Positions 7,500-15,918 are shown, numbered from the stretch's first letter. The stretch is DNA of 64,000 nt from Marinibacterium sp050389775 (GCF_050389775.1 NZ_CP177144.1:3968001-4032000); one strand, 5' to 3'. Made by a program: numbers and translations. The notes: generated by a model not told the origin, from the sequence alone.

Positions 7500-8877
7500 C
7501 CTTCTGGGCGCGGCAGCACTTGCCGCCGCGCTTGGCCTGGCCCCTGCTCCCGCTGCGCAGGCGCAGGAGCAGATGGCCATCGGCCTGGACCAGGCCCGCG
7601 ACATGGCGGTGGCCGCGCTGCGCGCCGGCGATCCCGGCCTGGCCATCGCGCTGGCGCGCGGCCTTCTGAAGGCCGACCCGGACGACTTCGTCGCCCTTTA
7701 TGTCCTGGCCACGGCCGAGGCCGGCCTCGGCCGGCCGACCGCCAGCCGCAAGGCCGCTGCGCGGGCCTTCCGGCTGGGCGATACCGACACCGCCCGCTTC
7801 CGCTCGGCCCAGCTGGCCGCGCGGATGGCCTATGAGGAAGACCGCTATTCGCTGTCACAGCTCTGGCTGCGCCGGGCGGCGATCCATGCGCCCGACGACA
7901 CTGCCGCGGCGGCAGTGGCCAAGGATTACCGGCTGCTGCGCCGGATCAACCCATGGTCGGTGCGCCTGCAGGTCGACATCCGCCCGTCGAGCAACGTGAA
8001 CAAGGGGGCCGACACCGCGCTGCAAATCATCGACGGCGTGCCGGTCACCGGCTATCTCAGCGGGTCGGCCCAGGCCCTGTCGGGCCTGATCACCGCCGTC
8101 GACCTGGCCTCGTCCTACCGGATCGCCGGCAGCGCCCGGCACGACACCCGCCTGATGGGCCGGCTCTACGTGCAGCGCGTGGCCCTGTCGGCCGAAGCCC
8201 GCGACCAGGCGCCCGAAGCCTCGGGCAGCGATTTCGGCACCACCTTCGCCGAGGGCGGCCTGCGCCATGTCTGGACCACCGGCGACCGGGGCTCGGCCAC
8301 GGCCGAGGTCACCCTGGGCGAGGCCTGGGCCGCGGGCGAACGCAGTTTTCGTTTCTCGCGTCTCGATCTCAGCCATGCCTGGCAACTGGGCGGCGGCCAC
8401 ATGCTGTCGCTCAGCGCGCTGGCCGAAACCCGCTACATGGCCCGTTATGCCACCAATGACGCCCATATCCTGGGCCTTGGCGCGCGCTGGCGCAAACGGC
8501 TGGGCAATGGCGACACGCTGGATGTCACCCTGGCCTGGCGCGACAGCGCGGCAGCCCATGACAACGGCAGTTATACCTCGGGCTCGCTGCGCACCGAATA
8601 CGAGCTGGGCCGGCCGGTCGGACCGGTCACCCTGAGCGGCGCGGTGATCCTGGGCCAGACCGATTACCCCGATTTCATCTCGGGCGGCTTCATCCGCGTG
8701 CCCGGCGGCCGGCAGGACCAATCGATCTACGGCGAGATCAACATGATGTTTCACGAGGTCGAATTCGCCGGCTTCGCCCCCATGTTGAGGCTGCGCGCCG
8801 GCGAGAAGGACTCGAACGACACCCGCTACAGCATGAACGAACTCACGCTTTCGCTGGGCTTTCGGTCGAAATTCTGA
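7465..8877 (+). CDS. Slam-type outer-membrane translocator (TPR plus DUF560 barrel)
   Basis: Protein of 470 aa with surface lipoprotein assembly modifier architecture. After a signal peptide (LLGAAALAAALGLAPAPAAQA) comes a roughly 120-residue TPR-like helical part (GDPGLAIALARGLLKADPD, FVALYVLATAEAGLG). A C-terminal beta-barrel begins near IRPSSNVNKGAD and ends in the aromatic strand LTLSLGFRSKF, as expected for BAM insertion. Slam proteins move specific lipoproteins across the outer membrane. ATG 7465 overlaps the upstream lipoprotein gene by 35 bp; GTG 7453 is an alternative. Family is inferred from architecture, so an unrelated TPR-porin remains possible. Confidence 0.75.
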   Translation: MTIRSAISRCRDLLGAAALAAALGLAPAPAAQAQEQMAIGLDQARDMAVAALRAGDPGLAIALARGLLKADPDDFVALYVLATAEAGLGRPTASRKAAARAFRLGDTDTARFRSAQLAARMAYEEDRYSLSQLWLRRAAIHAPDDTAAAAVAKDYRLLRRINPWSVRLQVDIRPSSNVNKGADTALQIIDGVPVTGYLSGSAQALSGLITAVDLASSYRIAGSARHDTRLMGRLYVQRVALSAEARDQAPEASGSDFGTTFAEGGLRHVWTTGDRGSATAEVTLGEAWAAGERSFRFSRLDLSHAWQLGGGHMLSLSALAETRYMARYATNDAHILGLGARWRKRLGNGDTLDVTLAWRDSAAAHDNGSYTSGSLRTEYELGRPVGPVTLSGAVILGQTDYPDFISGGFIRVPGGRQDQSIYGEINMMFHEVEFAGFAPMLRLRAGEKDSNDTRYSMNELTLSLGFRSKF

Positions 8878-8956
8878 AATCGGCGGGCAAAGCGGCGGGA
8901 ACGCACTGGCGTCCCGGGAATGTCGCACTACGATGATGGGCAAAGAGGAGCACATT

Positions 8957-9385
8957 ATGCCGACCAAATACCTGCACACCATGGTTCGCGTGAAGGACCT
9001 GGAAAAGAGCATGGCATTCTACGAATTGCTGGGCCTGAAAGAGACCCGCCGCATCGACAGCGAAGGCGGGCGGTTCAGCCTGATCTTCATGGCGCCTCCG
9101 GGCCAGGAGGATTGCCCGGTCGAGCTGACCTACAACTGGGACGGCGATGACGAGCTGCCTTCGGACAGCCGCCATTTCGGCCATCTGGCCTATGCCGTCG
9201 ACAACATCTACGAGATGTGCCAGCACCTTGCCGACAACGGCGTGACGATCAACCGGCCGCCGCGCGACGGGCGCATGGCCTTCGTGCGCTCTCCCGACAA
9301 CATCTCGGTCGAGCTGCTGCAGGATGGCGACGCGCTGGAGCCGGCCGAACCCTGGGCCAGCATGGACAACACCGGACACTGGTGA
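8957..9385 (+). CDS. gloA: Lactoylglutathione lyase (glyoxalase I)
   Basis: Converts the hemithioacetal of methylglyoxal and glutathione to S-lactoylglutathione. The 142-aa VOC-fold protein retains all four metal ligands: H7 (YLHTMVRV), E56 (VELTYNW), H76 (FGHLAYAV) and E119 (SVELLQ). ATG 8957 follows AGAGGAGCAC; in-frame upstream codons are not conserved. Its stop overlaps the GTG of the following DUF1194 gene, so the three genes 8957-11381 are probably co-translated. Confidence 0.93.
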   Translation: MPTKYLHTMVRVKDLEKSMAFYELLGLKETRRIDSEGGRFSLIFMAPPGQEDCPVELTYNWDGDDELPSDSRHFGHLAYAVDNIYEMCQHLADNGVTINRPPRDGRMAFVRSPDNISVELLQDGDALEPAEPWASMDNTGHW

Positions 9386-10188
9386 GCCGGCGCGCCGCAT
9401 CTCCTGCGGCCCTGGCCGCAAAGGGGGCCGCCCGGCGGCCCCTGCCCCGCCGGGCCTGGTCCGGCGCCCTTGCCCCGCTGGTCGGGCTGGCCCTGGCGAC
9501 CATGCCGCTGGCCCGCCCCCTGTCCGCCGCCGAATGCCGGCTGGCCCTGGTGCTGGCGATGGATGTGTCCTCGTCGGTCGATGCCGCCGAAGACGCCTTG
9601 CAGCGCGGCGGGCTGGCCTCGGCCCTGCTGGCGCCCGAGGTCGAGGCCGCGCTCTTTGCCGGTGACCTGCCCGTGGCCCTGGCGGCCTTCGAATGGAGCG
9701 GGCGCTACAACCACGAGATCCTGGTCGACTGGACCCTGATCGACAGCCCCGAGACGCTGCAGGGCGTCGCGCGCAGCATCGGCAGTTCGACCCGCAGCCA
9801 CGACGAGTTTCCCACCGCCATCGGCTATGCCCTGGGCTTTGCTGCCGGGCTGCTCGATCGCGGGCCGGCCTGCCTGCATCAGACCGTCGACCTGGCCGGC
9901 GACGGCGAGAACAACGAGGGGTTTGCCCCTTCGCGCGCCTATGCCAATTTCGCCTTTGCCGACGTCGTCGTGAACGGGCTGGCCATCGACGTGGCCGGCA
10001 CCGAGGCCGAGATCAGCCTGGCCAATTACTACCGCAACGAGGTCATCCGCGGGCCCGGGGCCTTTGTCGAGGTCGCCCGGGGCTTCGAGGATTACGAACG
10101 GGCCATGCGCCGCAAGCTGGAGCGTGAATTGCGCCCCCGGGTGATCGGCCGGGCGCCCGAGCCGTCCGGCCCGGGGCATCCCGGGTGA
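9382..10188 (+). CDS. DUF1194 vWA-like secreted protein, first copy
   Basis: Protein of 268 aa with an N-terminal signal segment (LAPLVGLALATMPLARPLSAAEC) and a DUF1194/von Willebrand A-like domain. The MIDAS pattern DxSxS appears as DVSSSVD, followed by conserved FEWSGRYNHEI, TAIGYALGF, VDLAGDGENN and the C-terminal RGPGAFVEVARGFEDYE. Function of the family is unknown; a periplasmic metal-dependent adhesion or assembly role is inferred only from the fold. It starts with GTG 9382 overlapping the gloA stop (GTGA) and its own stop overlaps the next GTG in the same way. Confidence 0.8.
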   Translation: MSRRAASPAALAAKGAARRPLPRRAWSGALAPLVGLALATMPLARPLSAAECRLALVLAMDVSSSVDAAEDALQRGGLASALLAPEVEAALFAGDLPVALAAFEWSGRYNHEILVDWTLIDSPETLQGVARSIGSSTRSHDEFPTAIGYALGFAAGLLDRGPACLHQTVDLAGDGENNEGFAPSRAYANFAFADVVVNGLAIDVAGTEAEISLANYYRNEVIRGPGAFVEVARGFEDYERAMRRKLERELRPRVIGRAPEPSGPGHPG

Positions 10189-11381
10189 GCGGGCGACCGC
10201 GCCGGGCGCTGGCCGCGCTGATGTTTTGCGCCGGGCTGGCAGGCACGGGCAGCGCAGCAGGGGCCGCCGAGTGCCGGCAGGCGCTGGCCCTGGCGCTGGA
10301 TGTCTCGGGCTCGGTCGACAGCCGCGAATACCGCATGCAGCTGGACGGGCTGGCCGCCGCGCTGAACCATGCCGAGGTACGCGCGGCGCTGCTGGCGCTG
10401 CCGGCCGCGCCGGTCGACCTGGCCATCTATGAATGGAGCGCGCCCGAATACCAGCGCCCGCTGGTGCCCTGGACCACGATCAGCGATGCCGCCGCGCTGG
10501 ACCGGGTCATCGCCGCGCTGGCCGGCACCGACCGCCGGGCCGCCCCGCCCGGCACGGCCATCGGCTCGGCGTTGGTATCGGGAGCCGCATTGCTGCAGGA
10601 GCGTGCCCATTGCTGGAAGCGCACGCTGGATGTGTCGGGTGATGGCCAGCACAACATGGGGCCCGATCCCCGTGACCTGCGCCCCGCGCTGGCCGCCACG
10701 GGCATCACCGTCAACGCGCTGGTCATCGGGTCCGGCACCGCCGGCCGAGGTGGGGTCGATCAGGGCGGTGCCGATCAGGGCATGGGCGTGCAGTCCGACG
10801 CAGGGCAAGGCGCGGGCGGACAGGGCAAGACCGGGCGAGGCCCAGGCCAACACAACGGATTCGGCCCAGGCGCGGGCGGACAGGGTGGCACCAATCAGGG
10901 CGCAGGCGGACTGGGTGGTTCCAATCAAAGCGCGGGCGGACAGGGTCGCACCAATCAGGGCGCAGGCGGACAGGGTGGCACCAATCAAGGCACAGGCAAA
11001 CAGGGTGACCCCGGTCGAGGCATAGTCGGACAAAACGGAGCCGGTCAGGGCATGGGCCAACAGGACGGGTCCGGTCAGCGCCTGGCCGGACCCGGCGGGA
11101 CCGCAAGCGGCACACCCGGGCAAGGCGGAACCGCAAGCGGCGCGCTCGGGCAAGGCATGGCAAGCGGCGGCAGGATCGGACAGGACAACGCCCGCCTCGA
11201 CGATACCGCCGGGCTGGCTTCGTATTTCCGCGCTTTCGTGATCCTGGGGCCCGGCGCCTTTGTCGAGACCGCCCTGGGCTTTGCCGATTACGAGGACGCC
11301 ATGGTGCGCAAGCTGCTGCGCGAACTCGAAGGCGTCTCGGTGGCCTTGGCGACGCCGGTCCGTTCTGGCACCGGCGATTGA
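10185..11381 (+). CDS. DUF1194 vWA-like secreted protein, second copy with Gly/Gln repeat insertion
   Basis: Paralogue of the preceding gene (398 aa): signal peptide, MIDAS-like DVSGSVD, IYEWSAPEYQ, TAIGSALVSG, LDVSGDGQHN and C-terminal LGPGAFVETALGFADYE. Where the first copy has a short loop between its VNGLAID strand and LANYYRN helix, this one carries about 150 residues (186-337) of Gly/Gln/Asn/Thr decapeptides. The reading frame is kept throughout and both halves of the domain remain intact, so the gene is probably functional with an extended disordered loop. GTG 10185 overlaps the previous stop (GTGA). Confidence 0.8.
   Translation: MSGRPRRALAALMFCAGLAGTGSAAGAAECRQALALALDVSGSVDSREYRMQLDGLAAALNHAEVRAALLALPAAPVDLAIYEWSAPEYQRPLVPWTTISDAAALDRVIAALAGTDRRAAPPGTAIGSALVSGAALLQERAHCWKRTLDVSGDGQHNMGPDPRDLRPALAATGITVNALVIGSGTAGRGGVDQGGADQGMGVQSDAGQGAGGQGKTGRGPGQHNGFGPGAGGQGGTNQGAGGLGGSNQSAGGQGRTNQGAGGQGGTNQGTGKQGDPGRGIVGQNGAGQGMGQQDGSGQRLAGPGGTASGTPGQGGTASGALGQGMASGGRIGQDNARLDDTAGLASYFRAFVILGPGAFVETALGFADYEDAMVRKLLRELEGVSVALATPVRSGTGD
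10740..11195 (+). repeat. About fifteen 30-bp in-frame repeats coding decapeptides
   Basis: Degenerate 30-bp units, best preserved at about 10860-11010, where the decapeptide reads QGAGGQGGTN or close variants. Flanking units decay progressively. Every unit is a multiple of 3, so copy-number change would keep the frame. The array lies wholly inside one surface loop of the DUF1194 domain. Confidence 0.88.
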
Positions 11382-11386
11382 GGCCG

Positions 11387-11884
11387 TTAGTAGATATACC
11401 GGATCTGATCGGTCCAATACCGCTCGACCCGCCGTAGCGCGCCGGTGATCTCTTCGATACCACCTGCGTCTATTACGCCTTTTTCCTGCAGCCCTTCAGC
11501 GTGCCGGGTAAAAAGCTGATCGACGATGTCGCGAATTTCGCGACCACGTGGCGTCAGGCGGACGCGCACTGAGCGCCGGTCGATCTCGCAGCGTTGATGA
11601 TGCATATAGCCCATCTCCACCAGCTTCTTCAGGTTGTAGCTCACATTGCTACCCTGGTAATAGCCGCGGCTCTTCAGCTCGCCGGCTGTAACTTCGTTAT
11701 CCCCTATGTTGAAGAGGAGAAGCGCCTGGACCGCATTGATCTCCAGGACACCGACCCGTTCGAATTCATCCTTGATGACGTCCAGGAGAAGGCGGTGCAG
11801 GCGCTCGACCAAGGCCAACGCCTCAAGATACCCGGCCATGAATCCGGCCCGTCCCGAAGGCGCCAGGGGCTTGTCCATACGCAT
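11387..11884 (-). CDS. MarR-family winged-helix regulator (LdtR-like)
   Basis: Transcription regulator of 165 aa with a MarR-type winged helix: AVQALLLFNIGDNEVTAGEL, recognition region YYQGSNVSYNLKKLVEMGY, and wing DRRSVRVRLTPRG. The N-terminal GFMAGYLEALALVERLHRL resembles the LdtR subgroup, which in other alphaproteobacteria controls cell-wall and stress genes; I cannot name the targets here. The upstream gap to sdhE contains an inverted repeat that could be its own operator. It ends 5 bp from the convergent DUF1194 gene. Confidence 0.85.
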   Translation of the reverse strand: MRMDKPLAPSGRAGFMAGYLEALALVERLHRLLLDVIKDEFERVGVLEINAVQALLLFNIGDNEVTAGELKSRGYYQGSNVSYNLKKLVEMGYMHHQRCEIDRRSVRVRLTPRGREIRDIVDQLFTRHAEGLQEKGVIDAGGIEEITGALRRVERYWTDQIRYIY

Positions 11885-11937
11885 GTGTCACTCCGACTCA
11901 AACTGCTCGGACCGAAAGTGGCAACAAAACCCCAAGA

Positions 11938-11961
11938 ATCGGTTAAACTGAAAAAACCGAT
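11938..11961. promoter_or_regulatory. Inverted repeat upstream of the MarR gene, abutting sdhE
   Basis: ATCGGTT (11938-11944) / AACCGAT (11955-11961), 10-nt AT-rich spacer. It sits about 54 bp upstream of the MarR start and directly after the sdhE stop. It could be an autoregulatory operator or a weak hairpin terminator for sdhE. Confidence 0.4.
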
Positions 11962-12219
11962 CTATTTCTGGTAGGTTCCGGCAATGTCCTCGATCAATGC
12001 CGCAAGATGACCTTCGGCCGGGCGCTGTCCCGTGACCCAAGCATAGAGGTCCTGATCGTTTTCGCCAAGAAGTTGATCGAAAAGATCAAGCTCGCCTTCA
12101 CTCATCGCATCGAGATGGCTGTCGGCATAGGCCGTCAGGATCAGGTCCATCTCGCGGATGCCGCGGCGCATCGACCGCATTTTCAGGCGTTTCACGCGAA
12201 TTTCGCGGGGTTCCGTCAT
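11962..12219 (-). CDS. sdhE: Succinate dehydrogenase assembly factor SdhE (SDHAF2/YgfY)
   Basis: Small cytoplasmic protein of 85 aa that promotes covalent flavinylation of the succinate dehydrogenase flavoprotein. The family signature RSMRRGIREMDLIL (16-29) includes the conserved RRG, and the helical core DLFDQLLGENDQDLYAWVTG is intact. It lies 3 bp after an XRE regulator gene and so is probably co-transcribed with it. The sdh operon is not in this window. Confidence 0.92.
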   Translation of the reverse strand: MTEPREIRVKRLKMRSMRRGIREMDLILTAYADSHLDAMSEGELDLFDQLLGENDQDLYAWVTGQRPAEGHLAALIEDIAGTYQK

Positions 12220-12222
12220 GGT

Positions 12223-12663
12223 TCAGCTTTCCTGCAACGCGGCGCGCAGCCGCTTTTCCAGCCGCGCCGCCCGGTCGGCGGATTGCCGCAGCTGACCGCG
12301 CAACTGGCGCAACTCGCCGAGGATTTCAACCATGTCGCCGTCCAGCGCATCGGGCGCGTCGGGCGCATCGGGGCCGTCTCCCTCGCCGGTCAGCAGCCAG
12401 ATGATCGACACGTTCAGCAGCCCGCTCATCATCTGCAGCTTGTTGGCCCGCGGGTCCGACCGGTCTTCCTCCCAGGCCAGGATGGTGCCTTTCTTGACCC
12501 CCAGCCGGCGGGCCAGCTGGGCCTGGGTCATGCCGGCCTGCTCGCGCGCGCCGGCCATGCGGTCGCCGAAGGTGGCCGCGTCGGGGCCGTACCAATCGTC
12601 GTCCAGCGCCTCGTTTTCCGCGATACCCTCGCCGATATCCTCGTCCCGGATCTCGTCGTCCAT
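12223..12663 (-). CDS. XRE-family helix-turn-helix regulator
   Basis: Protein of 146 aa with an acidic N-terminus, then a lambda-repressor-like HTH (MAGAREQAGMTQAQLARRLG and VKKGTILAWEEDRSDPR, about 37-72). An ALDGDMVEILGELRQLRGQL coiled-coil segment follows at the C-terminus, likely for dimerisation. DNA targets are unknown. ATG 12663 is chosen because the sequence upstream of it in frame is not family-like. It is followed at 3 bp by sdhE. Confidence 0.8.
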   Translation of the reverse strand: MDDEIRDEDIGEGIAENEALDDDWYGPDAATFGDRMAGAREQAGMTQAQLARRLGVKKGTILAWEEDRSDPRANKLQMMSGLLNVSIIWLLTGEGDGPDAPDAPDALDGDMVEILGELRQLRGQLRQSADRAARLEKRLRAALQES

Positions 12664-12752
12664 CCTAGCCCTCCGCCCGGCTTTCGCCGCTTGATCGCCT
12701 CTGGTGCGAACCCTATGACAGTTCGGACATACATTCAAACCGAGGCCCCCCG

Positions 12753-13958
12753 ATGTCCTTTCTCTCAGCGACGCTCGACCGTGTGAAACCGTCTCCGACC
12801 GTGGCGGTGACGACCATGGCCGCCGAATTGCGCGCCGCCGGGCATGATGTCATCGGCCTGGGCGCGGGCGAGCCGGATTTCGACACGCCGCAGAACATCA
12901 AGGACGCGGCGATTGCCGCGATCCACGCCGGGCGCACGAAATACACCGCGCCCGACGGCATCATCGAGCTGAAACAGGCGATCTGCGCCAAGTTCGAGCG
13001 CGAGAACGGGCTGAGCTACAAGCCCGCGCAGATCAGCGTGTCGACGGGTGGCAAGCAGGTGCTCTACAACGCGCTGATGGCCACGCTGAACCCCGGCGAC
13101 GAGGTGGTCATCCCGGCGCCCTACTGGGTCAGCTATCCCGACATGGTGCGCCTGGCCGGGGGCGAGCCGGTGATCGTGGAATGCGGCATCGAGGCCGGCT
13201 TTCGCATGACGCCCGAGCAGCTCGAGGCGGCGATCACGCCAAAGACCAAGTGGCTGATCTTCAACTCGCCGTCGAACCCGACGGGCGCGGGATATACGCG
13301 CGACCAGCTGCGGGCGCTGACCGATGTGCTGATGCGCCATCCCCATGTCTGGGTGATGAGCGACGACATGTACGAACACCTTGTTTACGACGGGTTCGAA
13401 TTCGCCAGCCCGGCCCAGCTGGAGCCGGGGCTCTACGAACGCACGCTGACGGTCAACGGCGTGTCCAAGGCCTATGCCATGACCGGCTGGCGGATCGGCT
13501 ATGCCGGCGGACCGGAAAAGCTGATCGCGGCGATGCGCAAGATCCAGTCGCAATCGACGACCAACCCCTGTTCGATCTCGCAATGGGCGGCGGTCGAGGC
13601 GCTGAACGGGCCGCAGGATTTCATCGGGCCGAACAATGACCTGTTCAAGCGCCGGCGCGACCTGGTGGTGGCCCGGCTGAATGCCATCGACGGCATGACC
13701 TGCCCGGTGCCCGACGGGGCGTTTTACGTCTATCCCTCGATCGCCGGGCTGATCGGGCGGACAACGGCGGCGGGCACGCGGATCGACGATGACGAGACCT
13801 TTGCCAAGGCGCTGCTGGAAGAGGCCAAGGTGGCCGTGGTCTTTGGCGCGGCCTTCGGGTTGTCGCCCAATTTCCGCATCAGCTATGCGACGTCGGACGC
13901 GGCGCTGGAAGAGGCCTGCGACCGGATCGCCCGGTTCTGCGCGGACCTGAAGCCATGA
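12753..13958 (+). CDS. aspC: Aspartate aminotransferase, class I fold-type I
   Basis: PLP enzyme of 401 aa transferring the amino group of aspartate to 2-oxoglutarate. The subgroup motifs are intact: GLGAGEPDFDTP, YTAPDGIIELKQAI, PAPYWVSYPDM, FNSPSNPTGA, PLP lysine K239 in NGVSKAYAMTGWRIGY, and the substrate-carboxylate arginine near SPNFRISYA. Related enzymes of this subgroup also use prephenate, so a dual aspartate/prephenate activity is possible. GAGG precedes ATG 12753. The stop overlaps the next gene (ATGA). Confidence 0.92.
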   Translation: MSFLSATLDRVKPSPTVAVTTMAAELRAAGHDVIGLGAGEPDFDTPQNIKDAAIAAIHAGRTKYTAPDGIIELKQAICAKFERENGLSYKPAQISVSTGGKQVLYNALMATLNPGDEVVIPAPYWVSYPDMVRLAGGEPVIVECGIEAGFRMTPEQLEAAITPKTKWLIFNSPSNPTGAGYTRDQLRALTDVLMRHPHVWVMSDDMYEHLVYDGFEFASPAQLEPGLYERTLTVNGVSKAYAMTGWRIGYAGGPEKLIAAMRKIQSQSTTNPCSISQWAAVEALNGPQDFIGPNNDLFKRRRDLVVARLNAIDGMTCPVPDGAFYVYPSIAGLIGRTTAAGTRIDDDETFAKALLEEAKVAVVFGAAFGLSPNFRISYATSDAALEEACDRIARFCADLKP

Positions 13959-14371
13959 GCACAGAGCTGCCCGAGTTCTACTTCCGGGTGCGCGACAACG
14001 GGGCCTTTGTCTTTCGCGTGGATACCGAGAACCGCCACCGGCGGATCGAGATGGACCAGATCGCGGTGGTCAATATCCGCAACGGCGAGATCAAGCCTCA
14101 TGGCGACCGCGGGCTGAGCCCGGACGAGATCGAGACGATCAAGGGCTGGATGGCCGAGCGCACGGCGCTGCTGGCCCGGCGTGACATCGACGACATCCAC
14201 CGGGCGGTGGATTACCTCAACACGACGACGCACTGGGCGCAGACCAAGGCCAGCGACGCCCAGCTCGAAGAGGTGACCGATGCGCTGCTGCTGGCCATGC
14301 ACGACCTGCGCAGCGTGCTGGTGCGCAAGAAGTCCGACCGGATCCTGAAGCGCGACGCCTCGGGCGGCTGA
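13955..14371 (+). CDS. Conserved hypothetical protein coupled to aspC
   Basis: Family not recognised. Product of 138 aa, no signal peptide or membrane segment. The N-terminal half is beta-rich (FYFRVRDNGAFVFRVD, MDQIAVVNIRNGEIKPHG), the C-terminal half helical (DEIETIKGWMAERTALL, LEEVTDALLLAMHDLRSVL). Its ATG overlaps the aspC stop (ATGA), so it is translationally coupled and probably acts in the same cytoplasmic context. Confidence 0.75.
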   Translation: MSTELPEFYFRVRDNGAFVFRVDTENRHRRIEMDQIAVVNIRNGEIKPHGDRGLSPDEIETIKGWMAERTALLARRDIDDIHRAVDYLNTTTHWAQTKASDAQLEEVTDALLLAMHDLRSVLVRKKSDRILKRDASGG

Positions 14372-14392
14372 TCCCGCCCCCCGGACGATCCC

Positions 14393-14420
14393 GTAGGATG
14401 GGTGCGAGCACCCATCCTAC
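14393..14420. repeat. GTAGGATGGGTGC palindrome, copy 1
   Basis: Perfect 13-bp inverted repeat GTAGGATGGGTGC (14393-14405) / GCACCCATCCTAC (14408-14420) with a 2-nt loop, between convergent genes. An identical stem occurs at 20117-20144, so this is a dispersed palindromic element that probably works as a bidirectional terminator here. Confidence 0.88.
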
Positions 14421-14437
14421 CACAACCGCGCGGGCGG

Positions 14438-15805
14438 TCAGGCCGCGGCCCTTGCCTCCAGCCGGTGCACGGCCCGGCCCCAGAAGCGCCACAGCAGCAG
14501 CACCCCGGCCGAGGCCAGCCCCAGCACCAGGCCCAGCCAGATGCCCACCCCGCCCATGCCGGCCTTGAACCCCAGCAGGTAGGACGCCGGCATGCCGACG
14601 CACCAATAGCTCAGCCCGGCCATGACCATGGGCACGGTCGTGTCATGCAGCCCGCGCAACAGGCCCAGCGTGACGACCTGGGCCCCGTCCATCAGCTGGA
14701 ACAGGGCGGCAATGACCAGAAGCCCGACGCCGATGGCCAGGATCTGTGGCCGGTGCGGGTTGTCGGGTTCGAGGAACAGGCTGATCAGCGGCTCGGGCGC
14801 GGCCAGGAAGACCACCATCGTGGCCAGCGACACGCCCAGCGACAGGATCAGCGAGGCCGCCGCCCCCCGGCGCAGGCCCAGCGGATCGCCCCGGCCCTGG
14901 GCCCGGCCGGCCCGCACCGTGGCCGCATTGGCCAGGCCCAGGTGCAGCATGAACGTGGCCGAGGCCAGCTGGATGGCGATGCCATGGGCGGCCAGGGGCA
15001 CCGTGCCCAGCCAGCCCATCAGCATGGCCGAACCGGCAAAGAGGCTGACCTCCGACAGGGTGGTGATGCCGATCGGCCCGCCCATCCGCAGCACCTTGCC
15101 GAACATCTCCCAATCGGCCCGCCAGAAGCGCACGAAGAGCTGATGCTGGGGCTGGGCGATGACGGCATAAGCCACGGCCCCGACCAGGGCGGTGGAATGG
15201 GTCAGGATCGACGAGATCGCCGCGCCCACGGCGCCCAGCTCGGGCAGGCCGGCATGGCCGAAGATCAGCAGGTAGTTGCCCAGCCCGTTCATCGCCGCCG
15301 AGGCCACGGTCACCCAGAGCACGACCCGGGTGCGCTCCAGCGCGGCGAGGTAGGATTTCAGGACCATGACCAGCAGGGCCGGCACGATGCCCCAGCCTGC
15401 CACACGCAGGTAATCGGCGGCCAGGGCGGCCACGGCCTCGGTCTGGCCGAGCAGCAGCAGGATGTCTTCGGACCACCAGAACATCGGCATCGACAGGGCG
15501 GAATAGATCAGCGACAGCCAGAGCCCCATGCGCGTGGCCCGGCGCACGCCGGTTTCGTCATCCTGGGCGGCATAGGTCGCAACCATGGGCATGACGGCCC
15601 AGGCAAAGCCCGCGCCGAAGAGGAAGAGCACGACGAAATAGCTGCTGGCCAGGGTCACGGCGGCCAGGGCTTCGATCGAGTACCAGCCCAGCATGACCGT
15701 GTCGGTCAGCCCGATGGCAAACTGCGCCAGGTGCCCGCCGATCAGCGGCAGGCCAAGCACGAGCGTGGCGCGCATGTGCTGGAGAAGGGTCATGGGTGCG
15801 GTCAT
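14438..15805 (-). CDS. MATE-family multidrug/Na+ antiporter (NorM type)
   Basis: Inner-membrane efflux protein of 455 aa with about twelve transmembrane helices in two homologous halves. Typical MATE segments include LGLPLIGGHLAQFAIGLTDT and MLGWYSIEALAAVTLASS in the first half and GGPIGITTLSEVSLFAGSAM in the second, as well as AHGIAIQLASATFMLHLGLA. Substrates are unknown; the family exports cationic drugs in exchange for Na+ or H+. A second Met four codons in is an alternative start. No adjacent regulator. Confidence 0.9.
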   Translation of the reverse strand: MTAPMTLLQHMRATLVLGLPLIGGHLAQFAIGLTDTVMLGWYSIEALAAVTLASSYFVVLFLFGAGFAWAVMPMVATYAAQDDETGVRRATRMGLWLSLIYSALSMPMFWWSEDILLLLGQTEAVAALAADYLRVAGWGIVPALLVMVLKSYLAALERTRVVLWVTVASAAMNGLGNYLLIFGHAGLPELGAVGAAISSILTHSTALVGAVAYAVIAQPQHQLFVRFWRADWEMFGKVLRMGGPIGITTLSEVSLFAGSAMLMGWLGTVPLAAHGIAIQLASATFMLHLGLANAATVRAGRAQGRGDPLGLRRGAAASLILSLGVSLATMVVFLAAPEPLISLFLEPDNPHRPQILAIGVGLLVIAALFQLMDGAQVVTLGLLRGLHDTTVPMVMAGLSYWCVGMPASYLLGFKAGMGGVGIWLGLVLGLASAGVLLLWRFWGRAVHRLEARAAA

Positions 15806-15892
15806 GGACCGGCCTTATGGCGCGCATCGGTCCGTGGCAAGGCCCCGGCGCCCTGACCCGGGATCAGCACGGGGGCGGCATGTGTCGGGTAT

Positions 15893-15918
15893 GGATATTT
15901 TCAAAGAGAAAGAAGCAG
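15893..15918 (+). repeat. Dispersed purine-rich intergenic element, copy 1
   Basis: GGATATTTTC followed by AAAGAGAAAGAAGCAG. Matching elements occur at 47307-47332 and, inverted, at 47449-47475. It lies in the 273-bp gap between the divergent MATE and hydrolase genes. Confidence 0.7.

Noticed and set aside
10092..11417. Minus-strand frame with repeated ALIGATLSA segments
   Set aside because: It is the mirror of the DUF1194 decapeptide repeat and overlaps two well-supported genes.
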